Part shown: positions 9,842 through 18,040 of the stretch, one piece after another
How the letters are laid out: each line of letters opens with the position of its first letter
Position numbering within the stretch: position 1 is the stretch's first letter
NCBI RefSeq assembly: GCF_000009765.2
Contig: NC_003155.5
Coordinates: 1,674,001-1,738,000, forward strand
Reading direction: 5' to 3'
Length of the DNA stretch: 64,000 bases
Source of the DNA: Streptomyces avermitilis MA-4680 = NBRC 14893
GTDB lineage: Bacteria > Actinomycetota > Actinomycetes > Streptomycetales > Streptomycetaceae
Translations under genes and position numbers: made by a program
The notes under the pieces: model-generated
The model's input: the letters and a program-made list of their open reading frames with translations, nothing else
What the model was told of the DNA's origin: nothing
Databases searched by the model: none

Positions 9842-9879
9842 TCGGCGGCTTACCGGACAGGTGTCCGGCAAGCCGCCGA
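9842..9879 (+). terminator. Terminator after M4 protease
   Basis: A long near-perfect hairpin (left arm 9842-9858, right arm 9863-9879, one A-C mismatch, 4-nt loop) lies about 15 bp after the protease stop. Confidence 0.75.
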
Positions 9880-10006
9880 AACAACGCGCGGCCGCACATC
9901 GGGGCTACCCCTCGCGTAGCGCGGCACCGGTCCGACCGCACTTGGTGAACGTGCGCCCGGCTCAAACACGCATGCCCGCCGGCCTGATGGCGGCGTCCGC
10001 GGGCGC

Positions 10007-10810
10007 TCAGGTACCGGCGGGCTTGCCCGGGCCGGGGACGTTGCGGAAGCGGAACGGCTCCGGTTCGCGGTCGGCCTGGACGAACCAGCACTCCCCCGTG
10101 CCGTCGCCGGTGACGATCCGCAGCACCGTGTCCGCCACGGCCTGAGCCGGGATGACCGGCAGTCCCTGCTCGGCGAGCATGTCACGCAGGTCGTCGATGA
10201 TCCGTGACTCGGCGTACCCCGGGCAGACCGCGTTGAAGCGCACGTTCTCCGGCGCGAGAGCCTGCCCCAGGGAGCGTGCGAGGCCCACTACCGCATGCTT
10301 GTTGGCCGCGTACAGGGGATCGAGCGGTACCGCCGCCAGACCGGCCAGGGACGCGGTCGCCACGATCGACCCTCCGCCGCGGGCTCGCAGCGCCGGCAGC
10401 ACCGCGTGGGTGCCGAAGACCACACCGTCGAGGTTGGCGCCCATCGCCCGGCGGTAGCGGGCCAGGTCGAAGTCCTCGCCGACGCCGCATCCGGTCGTCA
10501 CGCCCGCGTTGAGGAACGCGATGTCGACGCCGCCGTACTGCTCCTGGGCGAAGTCCACCAGCGCGCGGTTGGCGTCGAGGTCGGAGACGTCACAGGCGCG
10601 GAAGTGGCCGCCGACCAGGTCGGCCACCTCCTTGCCGCCCTGCGGGTCGAGGTCCGCGACGACCACCCGGGCCCCCGCCTTCCCGAGCGCCAGCGCCGTG
10701 GCCCGGCCCAGTCCGCCGGCACCGCCGGTGACGATCGCCACCTTGCCCTGGAGCGTGGCGCCGTCCGTCTGTTCTCTCCGCGCGACGGCGGTCCCGCCCT
10801 TGACGGTCAT
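10007..10810 (-). CDS. Short-chain dehydrogenase/reductase
   Basis: Classical SDR of 267 residues. It has the cofactor motif TGGAGGLGRATAL, Asp in VVVADLDPQGG (suggesting NAD(H)), NAG in FLNAGV, and the catalytic Ser and YxxxK in SIVATAS and YAANKHAVV. It probably oxidises or reduces a hydroxy or keto group of a lipid- or polyketide-like compound. The ATG overlaps the upstream oxidoreductase stop by 4 bp (ATGA), so the two are translated together. Confidence 0.9.
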   Translation of the reverse strand: MTVKGGTAVARREQTDGATLQGKVAIVTGGAGGLGRATALALGKAGARVVVADLDPQGGKEVADLVGGHFRACDVSDLDANRALVDFAQEQYGGVDIAFLNAGVTTGCGVGEDFDLARYRRAMGANLDGVVFGTHAVLPALRARGGGSIVATASLAGLAAVPLDPLYAANKHAVVGLARSLGQALAPENVRFNAVCPGYAESRIIDDLRDMLAEQGLPVIPAQAVADTVLRIVTGDGTGECWFVQADREPEPFRFRNVPGPGKPAGT

Positions 10811-11814
10811 GCCAGCTCCAGCACGAGCTTGCCGACGTTCTCGCTGCGGAAGAGCATCTGCAAGGTCTCGGGGAAGTCGTCCACGGTCCCCCTCACCACA
10901 TGCTCCTTGACCTTGATGTGGCCGGCGCCGATCCAGCCGGAGATCTCCTGCGTGGCCTGCGGGTAGCGCTTGGCGTAGTCGAAGACGACGAGGCCCTCCA
11001 TGCGGGCGCGGCGCACCAGCAGCGAGAGGTAGTTCGAGGGGCCCTTGACCGGTGTGGCGTTGTTGTACTGACTGATCGCGCCGCAGACCACGACGCGCGC
11101 GTGCATCGCCAGCCGGGTCAGGGCGGCGTCGAGGATGTCCCCTCCGACGTTGTCGAAGTAGACGTCGATGCCGTCGGGGGCATGCCCGCGCAGTGCTTTC
11201 CTGACATCCTCGGTGCGGTAGTCGATCGCCGCGTCGAATCCCAGCTCGTCGGTGAGCAGGGCGCACTTCTCCGGCCCTCCGGCGATGCCCACGACCCGGC
11301 AGCCCTTGGCCTTCGCGATCTGACCCACCATGCTGCCGACCGCGCCGGCCGCCCCCGACACCACGACGGTCTCGCCGTCCTTCAGCGCCCCGACCTCCAG
11401 CAGGCCGAAGTAGGCGGTCATGCCGGGCATGCCCAGCGCCCCCAGATACGTCGAGGGCGGGGCGAGGGAGGTGTCGATCTTCATGGCGCCCTTGCCGTCG
11501 GAGACCACGTGCTCCTGGACGCCGAACGTGCCGACCACGTGATCACCGGGCTGGAAGTCGGGGTGGTTGGACGCGGTGACCTCGATGACCGACCCGGCGC
11601 GCATCACCTCGCCGATGCCCACGGGCGGCAGGTAGGAGGGGCGGTCGTCCAGCCAGCCCCGCATGGCCGGATCCAGGGAGATGACACGCGTCCGGCCCGC
11701 GAACCGGCCCGGACCCGGTTCCTCGACGGGCCCGGAACAATGCTCCCAGTCGTCGGGCTTCACCTCACCCACGGGGCGGGCTGCCAGACGGATCTGACGA
11801 TTGGTCGCAGACAT
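10807..11814 (-). CDS. NADP-dependent oxidoreductase, zinc-free MDR (CurA-like)
   Basis: 335 residues of the leukotriene-B4-dehydrogenase/CurA group of medium-chain reductases. Visible motifs are the N-terminal RQIRLAARPVGEV, GMPGMTAYFGLLEVG, the NADP motif SGAAGAVGSMVGQIAK, and YFDNVGGDILDAAL. These enzymes reduce the C=C bond of enals or enones with NADPH. There are no zinc-ligand cysteines. The start has AGGAGG 4 nt upstream. It is first gene of a pair with the SDR. A TACCGACC-type palindrome sits about 40 bp upstream. Confidence 0.9.
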   Translation of the reverse strand: MSATNRQIRLAARPVGEVKPDDWEHCSGPVEEPGPGRFAGRTRVISLDPAMRGWLDDRPSYLPPVGIGEVMRAGSVIEVTASNHPDFQPGDHVVGTFGVQEHVVSDGKGAMKIDTSLAPPSTYLGALGMPGMTAYFGLLEVGALKDGETVVVSGAAGAVGSMVGQIAKAKGCRVVGIAGGPEKCALLTDELGFDAAIDYRTEDVRKALRGHAPDGIDVYFDNVGGDILDAALTRLAMHARVVVCGAISQYNNATPVKGPSNYLSLLVRRARMEGLVVFDYAKRYPQATQEISGWIGAGHIKVKEHVVRGTVDDFPETLQMLFRSENVGKLVLELA

Positions 11815-11850
11815 CGTGCCTCCTGTTGTTCGCGCGGTCCCCCGCGACCA

Positions 11851-11866
11851 TACCGACCAGTAGGTA
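11851..11866. promoter_or_regulatory. Candidate TetR-type operator, site A
   Basis: TACCGACCAGTAGGTA, a 16-bp imperfect palindrome of the common TetR form TACCGACnnGTCGGTA, lies in front of the CurA-like/SDR pair. A near copy lies at 12150-12165. Confidence 0.5.
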
Positions 11867-12149
11867 CGAAGAGGCCTGTGATGTACACCACATGCCATGG
11901 GTGACTCCGCCCTCGACCCCTGAGAGTCACCGCGAGGACGGCCCGGACGGGCACGGGAATCGACGCCGAAGATCCGGCATGACTGCCCGGAAGTCCTCAA
12001 CCTCCCTTTCCCTCTCGCGGAGTTCACCGACGGCCCCACAGGGCCACCGGCCCGGTCCGCGGCCCGTCGGCCTTCGACCGTCAGGCGATCACCGCCGGCC
12101 GGATACCGCATCGAGCCGGAAACGTAACGCACGGCGGGCTTACCAGCCA
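11867..12149. other. Gene-free region between divergent operons
   Basis: The whole 11815-12235 gap has no coding frame of credible composition. It holds two copies of one TetR-type palindrome, each near the start of the adjacent divergent operon. I see no further repeats or RNA structures in it. Confidence 0.4.
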
Positions 12150-12165
12150 TACTGACCAGTCGGTA
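12150..12165. promoter_or_regulatory. Candidate TetR-type operator, site B
   Basis: TACTGACCAGTCGGTA is a near copy of the palindrome at 11851-11866 (same GACCAGT core and GGTA arm). It lies about 70 bp before the DUF485/symporter operon. The matching TetR gene is not obvious in this window. Confidence 0.5.
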
Positions 12166-12235
12166 CCGTGCGCCGCCGTGCCCATTTCTTCCCCGCTCAC
12201 CTCCACGGATCCGAGCCGCACTGGAAGGCCACGCG

Positions 12236-12775
12236 ATGACACACGCCGACGACAACCGGTACCCGCCAGCAGCACCACCGGGATGGCCGCAGCCGCGGAC
12301 CGCGCCCCATGAGAACGCCCCTCGGCACGAGCCGTACGGATATGACGCCCCTCGGCACGACTCGTACGGATACGACACCCCTCGCCGCGACTCGTACGGA
12401 TACGACGCCTCTCCGTACGACCCGTACGGGCAAGCCCCTCGGCACCGGCCGTCCACGCACGAGCCCCATCGGCACCATGCCGACCTCGCCGCCCTCCGCT
12501 CGGCCTACCGCGTGCTCCGCCGGGTGTCCACTCTCACCGCGCTCGGCTCCTTCGTGGTGTACGTGGTGCTCTCCTGCTACGCGCCGGACCTGATGGGGTC
12601 CAAGATCGCCGGGGAGCTGAGCCTGGGCATGGCCCTGGGGGTCCTCCAGCTCATCGTCACCTTCGCGGCGGTCCTCTGGTACGGACGCAGCGCACAACGT
12701 TCCGTGGACCCGCTGGCGCGGGTGGTCAGGGAGCGGGCGGTCCGGCCGGGCCGGGACGCCGAGGTGGCGAGATGA
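12236..12775 (+). CDS. DUF485 membrane protein with repeat-rich N-terminus
   Basis: 179 residues. The C-terminal half is DUF485: AYRVLRRVSTLTALGSFVVY and LGMALGVLQLIVTFAAVLWYG give two membrane helices, as in YjcH, the small partner of acetate symporters. The N-terminal 80 residues are different. They are cytosolic, with four near-tandem units of the form APRHDSYGYD encoded by a 30-bp DNA repeat (about 12310-12430), Tyr- and His-rich and probably disordered. It overlaps the symporter gene by ATGA, supporting a two-subunit transporter. Confidence 0.87.
   Translation: MTHADDNRYPPAAPPGWPQPRTAPHENAPRHEPYGYDAPRHDSYGYDTPRRDSYGYDASPYDPYGQAPRHRPSTHEPHRHHADLAALRSAYRVLRRVSTLTALGSFVVYVVLSCYAPDLMGSKIAGELSLGMALGVLQLIVTFAAVLWYGRSAQRSVDPLARVVRERAVRPGRDAEVAR
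12310..12430 (+). repeat. 30-bp tandem repeat inside DUF485 gene
   Basis: About four imperfect copies of a 30-bp unit beginning CCCCTCGGCACGA, each followed by a CGTACGGATA(C/T)GACG-like part. It encodes the decapeptide repeats (R/H)xxSYGYD(A/T)PR. The period is exactly ten codons, so copy-number change would keep the frame. Confidence 0.8.
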
Positions 12776-14388
12776 ACGACTTCAGCTCCGGGACGCAGGC
12801 GACCGTCCTGATCCTGTTCACCGCCCTGGTCACCCTCACGCTGCTGATGTGCGTGATGGCGGGACCGGACCGCGACGACCTGACGAACTTCTACACCGGC
12901 TACCTCTCGCTCACCCCGCTCAAGAACGGCCTGGCGATCGCGGGCGACTACATTTCCGCGGCCACGGTGCTGAGCACCACCGGCATCATCGCGCTCGCCG
13001 GATACGACGGCGACGTGCTGGCGGTCAGCACCGCCATGTCGCTGGTGCTGCTGATGTTCCTGCTGGCCGAACCCCTGCGCAACGCCGGCAGGTTCACCAT
13101 GGGAGACGTCCTGGCCCGCAACATGCCCGGGCGGGCCGTCCGTATCGCCTCCTGCGTGGTGACGCTCGCGGCGACCCTCCCCTTCCTGGTCGTCCAGCTC
13201 TCCGGGGCCGGGTCGCTGCTCACCTTCATCCTGGGCATCCCGCACCTGTCGGGCGCCAGAACGGTGTGCATCGTCCTCGTCGGCAGCTTGATGATCATTT
13301 ACGCGGCGATCGGCGGCATGCGCGGCACCGCACTCATCCAGATGATCAAGATCGTGCTTCTGCTGGGCACCAGCGTCGCCCTCGCCGCCCTGGTCCTGAA
13401 CCGCTTCGACTGGAACCCCGGCGACCTGCTCCGGGCCGCCCAGCGCGGCAGCGGCGCGGGCCCGGCCTTCCTCCAGCAGGGCCTGCAACTGGGCACCTCG
13501 GCCGGCAGCCGGCTGGACTTCGTCAGTCTCCAGATCACCGTGGTACTCGGCGTGGCCTGCCTGCCGCACATCACGATGCGCCTGTTCTCCGCGCGGGACG
13601 TGCCCGCCGTGCGCCGCTCCATGTCGTGGGCGGTCGGCACGGTCACCACGTTCTGCCTGCTCGTGATCGTCATGGGCACGGGCGCGGCGGCGCTCGTGGG
13701 ATCGCGGTACATCACCGCGGCCGACCCGCACGGCAGGACGTCCGTGCTCATGCTGTCCCAGGTGCTCGGCGGCGATGCCGACTCCGCGGGGGCGACGATC
13801 CTCTACGCGGCCATGGCGGGCACGGTGTTCATCACCCTGCTGTCCTCGGTCGCGGGGATGACCCTGGCCGCGGCCTCGTCACTCGCCCACGACCTGTTCG
13901 CCCATGCGGCGCGGCGGGGACAGGCGGCGCCGCGCACGGAGATGACGGTCGCGGCGTGGACGAGCGTGGCTGTGGGAACCGTCGCCATCACGCTCTCCAC
14001 CCTGGTCCAGCACTGGGACGTCGGCGTACTGACCACGCTGGCGATCTGCATCGGGGCGTCGGCGGTGGCCCCCGCGCTGACGTACTCCCTGTTCTGGCGA
14101 GGCTTCACGCGCACCGGCCTGCTCGGGAGCCTCTACGGCGGCGCGGCCTGCGCGCTGGTGCTGATGGTCTTCTCCCAGGCCGTTTCGGGTACGCCGTCCG
14201 CCGTGTTCCCGAAGGCCGACTTCGCTCTGTTCCCGATGCAGTCGACCGGCCTGGTCTCCATACCGTTCGGCTACCTGGCGGGCTGGCTGGGCAGCCGTCT
14301 CGACCGCCGGCGCCGCGCCGCCGAGAGCCGCGAGAACCAGCGGCTGTACGAGGAGAGCGAGGCACGGCTGCTCGCCGCCGCCGAATGA
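12772..14388 (+). CDS. Sodium:solute (cation/acetate-type) symporter
   Basis: 538 residues, the usual length for the SSS family, with about 13 membrane helices. Family hallmarks are TGYLSLTPLKNGLAIAGDYISAATVL near the N-terminus (the sodium-site helix of ActP/MctC) and QITVVLGVACLPHITMRLFSA. It is predicted to import acetate, pyruvate or a similar short carboxylate with sodium or protons. It is coupled to a DUF485 subunit, as yjcH is to actP in enterobacteria. The C-terminus is a charged tail (RRRAAESRENQRLYEESEA). The exact substrate cannot be read. Confidence 0.9.
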   Translation: MNDFSSGTQATVLILFTALVTLTLLMCVMAGPDRDDLTNFYTGYLSLTPLKNGLAIAGDYISAATVLSTTGIIALAGYDGDVLAVSTAMSLVLLMFLLAEPLRNAGRFTMGDVLARNMPGRAVRIASCVVTLAATLPFLVVQLSGAGSLLTFILGIPHLSGARTVCIVLVGSLMIIYAAIGGMRGTALIQMIKIVLLLGTSVALAALVLNRFDWNPGDLLRAAQRGSGAGPAFLQQGLQLGTSAGSRLDFVSLQITVVLGVACLPHITMRLFSARDVPAVRRSMSWAVGTVTTFCLLVIVMGTGAAALVGSRYITAADPHGRTSVLMLSQVLGGDADSAGATILYAAMAGTVFITLLSSVAGMTLAAASSLAHDLFAHAARRGQAAPRTEMTVAAWTSVAVGTVAITLSTLVQHWDVGVLTTLAICIGASAVAPALTYSLFWRGFTRTGLLGSLYGGAACALVLMVFSQAVSGTPSAVFPKADFALFPMQSTGLVSIPFGYLAGWLGSRLDRRRRAAESRENQRLYEESEARLLAAAE

Positions 14389-14412
14389 CCGCGTCTTCGG
14401 GGGCACGCCACT

Positions 14413-14434
14413 CCTGGGGGCTTCGGCCCCCAGG
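14413..14434 (+). terminator. UUCG-tetraloop terminator after symporter
   Basis: A 9-bp perfect G-C stem (14413-14421 with 14426-14434) is closed by a TTCG tetraloop, 25 bp after the symporter stop. Confidence 0.85.
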
Positions 14435-14605
14435 GCGGCCGCCCCCGACCGCGACTCCTGTGAGCTGCCTCACCCGTCGCTGTCGGTTCGCGCATACGAA
14501 CCGCCTGGTCAGCGCCACTCTGCACATTCGACGGACCGCGCGTTGGCCGGATACGTCACTAATCTGTCATTGCAGCCAGTGCGACTCCCGATACAGGCTG
14601 TGACC

Positions 14606-15622
14606 GTGCTAGAGCGACGTGTTGTTGTGGTGGTGTATGCGGGCGCGCTGGCCCTGGACATCACCGGACCGATTGAAGTGTTCGATACCGCCAACCGGCT
14701 CCTTCCTCCCGCGGGTGCCCCCTACCGGATCGACTTGGTGTCCCCCGACGCACCACTGGTGCGCACGAGTTCGGGAGTGAGGGTGGAGGCCTCTCCGCTG
14801 GACGCGGGGCAGGGCCCGATCGACACGCTCCTCGTGCCGGGCGGATGGAGTCTCGACAACGCGCTCCGGGACCGGGCGCTGGTCTCCTGGATCGGCCGGG
14901 CAGCGGCCCGGTCGCACCGAGTCGCCTCCGTATGCGGCGGATCCTTTCTGCTGGCCGAGGCGGGTCTGCTCGACGGCAGACGCGCCACCACGCACTGGGC
15001 ATACAGCGAGGCGATGGCCTGCCGCTACCCGGACGTGACGGTGGACGCCGAGCCGATCTTCGTCTGGGACGGCCCCTTCGTGACGTCAGCGGGCGTGTCG
15101 ACCGGGATCGACATGGCGCTGGCCCTGGTCGAGGCCGATCACGGAGCGGCGCTCGCGCTGGAGACGGCGCGGTTTCTGGTGCTGTTCCTCAAGCGGCACG
15201 GAGGACAGTCCCAGTTCAGCGCCATCCTCGACGCCCAGTTGGCCGACCATCCGCCGATCCGGACCGCACAGGAGTGGATCCTGGACAACCTGCACAACCC
15301 CTTACCCGTGGCCGAGATCGCGAGGCGGGCCAACATGAGCCTGCGCAACTTCGCCCGGGTCTTCAGACGCGAGGTGGGCACGACCCCGGGCCAGTACGTC
15401 GAGCGGACGCGGATCGCCCGCGCACGCGAGCTGCTGGAAACCACCGATCTGACGATCGGCCAGATAGCGGGCCGCTGCGGATTCGCCGCCCCCGAGACCT
15501 TCTTCCGCTCCTTCGGACGCACCCTGGGACTCACCCCGAAGGAGTACCGGCACCGCTTTCAGGTCATCTCGCCATCCGGCCTCATCGACCGGCACCACGA
15601 GACGGACAGGAGCCCCGCATGA
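14606..15622 (+). CDS. GlxA-type AraC regulator (DJ-1/PfpI + HTH), UUA codon
   Basis: About 338 residues. The N-terminal half is a DJ-1/PfpI-like domain (DITGPIEVFDTAN, VASVCGGSFLLAEAGLLDGRRATTHW) with the nucleophile-position Cys in VCGGS. The C-terminal half has a double AraC HTH (VAEIARRANMSLRNFARVFRREVGTTP and IGQIAGRCGFAAPETFFRSFGRTLGLTPKEYR). It is first gene of the ThDP/KAS III operon, which it probably controls. The start is uncertain: GTG at 14606 is chosen and 14600 is possible. It contains a TTA codon at 15302-15304, suggesting bldA control. It overlaps the next gene by ATGA. Confidence 0.88.
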   Translation: MLERRVVVVVYAGALALDITGPIEVFDTANRLLPPAGAPYRIDLVSPDAPLVRTSSGVRVEASPLDAGQGPIDTLLVPGGWSLDNALRDRALVSWIGRAAARSHRVASVCGGSFLLAEAGLLDGRRATTHWAYSEAMACRYPDVTVDAEPIFVWDGPFVTSAGVSTGIDMALALVEADHGAALALETARFLVLFLKRHGGQSQFSAILDAQLADHPPIRTAQEWILDNLHNPLPVAEIARRANMSLRNFARVFRREVGTTPGQYVERTRIARARELLETTDLTIGQIAGRCGFAAPETFFRSFGRTLGLTPKEYRHRFQVISPSGLIDRHHETDRSPA

Positions 15623-17415
15623 CCACCCCCACCTCGGACATACGCTCGGGCATACCCTCGGACTTACCCGAGGCAGGAACGGTACGCCTGGTCGACCACC
15701 TGGCCGGGGAACTCGCCAGGGCGGGCGTCACCCACATGTTCGGCGTCGGCGGCGCGAACATCGAGGACCTGTACGACGCCGTTCACCGCGGCCGCGCCGT
15801 CCACGGCGTCGTCGCCAAACACGAGTTCTCCGCCGTCACGATGGCCGACGGATACGCCCGAACCACCGGGCGCCTCGGTGTGGTCGCCGCCACCTCGGGC
15901 GGTGGCGCGATGAATCTCGTACCGGGCCTGGCGGAGGCGTACGCCTCCCGGGTACCCGTGCTGGCCCTGGTCGGGCAGCCGCCGACCGGCCAGGAAGGCC
16001 ACGGGGCGTTCCAGGACTCCAGCGGCAGGGCGGGCTCCTTCGACGCCCGGGAGGTCTTCACCCCGGTCTCCCGGTTCTGTGCCCGGGTCGAGAACGCCGA
16101 CTCGCTCACGGAGTTACTGCCCCGGGCGATGGCGGCGGCACAGGCCCATCCGCGAGGTCCTGCGGTGCTGCTGCTGCCCAAGGACGTGCAGCAGGCACGG
16201 ATCCAGGTGCCCGGTCGCGGCGCGACGCCGACACCAGGCATGCCGGAGCCGGAGCCGACGGCAGAGGCGGCGTGGCTCGACTCCGCGGTCCTCACCGCCG
16301 TGTCGGACACCCTGCGCGGGGCCGGCCGCGTCCTCGTCATCGCCGGTGAAGACGTGGCCGCCGCGGACGCGCGGGCGGAGCTGGCCGAACTGGCCGGACG
16401 TCTCGGGGCGTGGGTGGCGGTCACCCCCGACGCCAAGGATGTCTTCGACAACCGTGATCCCCGGTTCGCAGGTGTGGCCGGGGTGATGGGCCATGCCAAC
16501 GTCGAGGAGTGTCTGCGGCGGGCCGACGTGTGCCTGCTGGCCGGTACCCGGCTGCCGCTCCTGGCACGCGGCGGCCTCGACCGGGCCCTGGCCGCCACCG
16601 AGGTCGTGTGCCTCGGTCCCGAACCGCCGTTCGTGGCGGGCACCGCACTGGGCGGGAACCTGCGGGACGCGCTGCGCGCGGTGACCGGCCGGCTCCCGCC
16701 GCGCCCACGTGCCTGCCCGGAGCACGCCGGTCCGCTCCCCACCCCCACGCCGAGCCCGGTTTCTCAGGCCCGTGGGCGACCCATCCCCTATGCCCAGGCG
16801 GTCGCCGCGGTGGAGGCGGCCCTCCCCCAGGACGCGCACGTCTTCGTGGACGCCGGCAACGCGGGGGCCAGCGCGGTCCATCTCCTGCCGGCTCCGCGCC
16901 ACGGCCGCTTCGTGGTGGCGGTCGGCATGGGCGGCATGGGCTACACCTTCGGCGCGGGGATCGGCGCCGCGCTCGCCACCGGCCGACGCACCTACGTACT
17001 CGCCGGCGACGGGTCCTTCTTCATGCACGGGATGGAAGTGCACACGGCCGTGGAGTACGCCGCACCCGTGACCTTCGTCGTCTTCAACAACAACGCCCAC
17101 GCCATGTGCGCGGTGCGTGAGGAGTTCCTCCAGGGCGGCGTCCGCAGCGACGACCTGTTCGCCCGGACCGACCTCGCCGCCGGGGTGGCCGCCGCCTTCC
17201 CGTCCCTGGAGGTCACGGGGGCCGACGACGCTGCGCAGCTGCGTCAGGCGCTGCTGCGCAGCAATGCGGGCGGCGGCCCGGCGTTCGTCGCACTGGACTG
17301 CGACCCGGGGGAGATCCCCCCGTTCCTTCCCTTCCAGTCCTTCACCGAAGCCACCGAGAACGCCACCGAGAACAAGGAGAGCCCAGTTGAACGAGGAATC
17401 GTCCACGTTGGCTGA
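15619..17415 (+). CDS. ThDP-dependent acetolactate-synthase-like enzyme, two UUA codons
   Basis: 598 residues with three ThDP-enzyme domains. The N-terminal Pyr domain has the catalytic Glu69 (VVAKHEFSAVTMADGYAR). A central domain carries VMGHANVEECLRRADVCLLAG. The C-terminal PP domain has GDG at about 463-465 running to FNNN, the Mg/ThDP motif. The family decarboxylates 2-oxo acids and joins the resulting carbanion to an acceptor; no FAD-type small-subunit gene is present. Two TTA codons occur (15664-15666, 16114-16116), rare in primary metabolism. Neighbours (SRPBCC, KAS III, aminotransferase) suggest biosynthesis of an acyloin- or amino-ketone-type small molecule. Product unknown. Confidence 0.88.
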   Translation: MTTPTSDIRSGIPSDLPEAGTVRLVDHLAGELARAGVTHMFGVGGANIEDLYDAVHRGRAVHGVVAKHEFSAVTMADGYARTTGRLGVVAATSGGGAMNLVPGLAEAYASRVPVLALVGQPPTGQEGHGAFQDSSGRAGSFDAREVFTPVSRFCARVENADSLTELLPRAMAAAQAHPRGPAVLLLPKDVQQARIQVPGRGATPTPGMPEPEPTAEAAWLDSAVLTAVSDTLRGAGRVLVIAGEDVAAADARAELAELAGRLGAWVAVTPDAKDVFDNRDPRFAGVAGVMGHANVEECLRRADVCLLAGTRLPLLARGGLDRALAATEVVCLGPEPPFVAGTALGGNLRDALRAVTGRLPPRPRACPEHAGPLPTPTPSPVSQARGRPIPYAQAVAAVEAALPQDAHVFVDAGNAGASAVHLLPAPRHGRFVVAVGMGGMGYTFGAGIGAALATGRRTYVLAGDGSFFMHGMEVHTAVEYAAPVTFVVFNNNAHAMCAVREEFLQGGVRSDDLFARTDLAAGVAAAFPSLEVTGADDAAQLRQALLRSNAGGGPAFVALDCDPGEIPPFLPFQSFTEATENATENKESPVERGIVHVG

Positions 17416-18040
17416 CATCCCCGGTCTGATGCGGATCGAGAATCCCGGCAAGGAGGAGCTGACCGCCCACTGCATGGAGCTCACTCACGCCGTCTACCCC
17501 CACCATCAGGTCTACGGGCAGTACTGCACCATCCACGCGTACGTCGACTGCCCACCGGAGCGGGCCTACGACTACCTGCGCCAGGGCCACCACCTGGAGG
17601 AGTGGACCTGCAGCCTGCGGGACTTCGCGCCCGCCGGCCCACCGGGACTGTGGGTCGGCCACGACCGGCTCGAGGACGACACCAGGATCTACTGCGAGGT
17701 GGTCGCCAACCCCGAGGCCATGACCGTGGACTACCACTGCTCCTGGGACCAGGGCGAGAAGCTGTGGATGATCTACCTGATGCGCGTCGTACCGGCCCGC
17801 CTGGTGCTCGACAAGCCGGGGTCGGTGATCACCTGGACCAACTGCCGGCACCCCTACTACGACGACAACCCGCACCCCGGCGCGGCTCCCCGCCCGGACC
17901 GGCCCTGGGTGGGCGACTACTGGGATCTCTTCTACGCGGGGCACACCGTGGAGATGAACAACCTCAAGGCGATCCTGGAACACCGCCACCGCAACGGACT
18001 GCCCGTCAACGTGGCTCCGCCGACGGCGGTGGCGCGGTGA
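17387..18040 (+). CDS. SRPBCC/START-fold protein
   Basis: 217 residues from a TTG start at 17387, chosen because AAGGAGA lies 7 nt upstream; it overlaps the ThDP gene by 29 bp. The pattern TIHAYVDCPPERAYDYLRQGHHLEEW near the N-terminus and the later WMIYLMRVVPARL fit the SRPBCC helix-grip fold, whose members bind hydrophobic ligands or act as aromatases/cyclases or chaperones of intermediates. The protein is Tyr-, His- and Trp-rich (HPYYDDNPHPG). Catalytic residues cannot be named. Its place between a ThDP enzyme and a ketosynthase-like protein suggests it handles their product. Confidence 0.8.
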   Translation: MNEESSTLADIPGLMRIENPGKEELTAHCMELTHAVYPHHQVYGQYCTIHAYVDCPPERAYDYLRQGHHLEEWTCSLRDFAPAGPPGLWVGHDRLEDDTRIYCEVVANPEAMTVDYHCSWDQGEKLWMIYLMRVVPARLVLDKPGSVITWTNCRHPYYDDNPHPGAAPRPDRPWVGDYWDLFYAGHTVEMNNLKAILEHRHRNGLPVNVAPPTAVAR

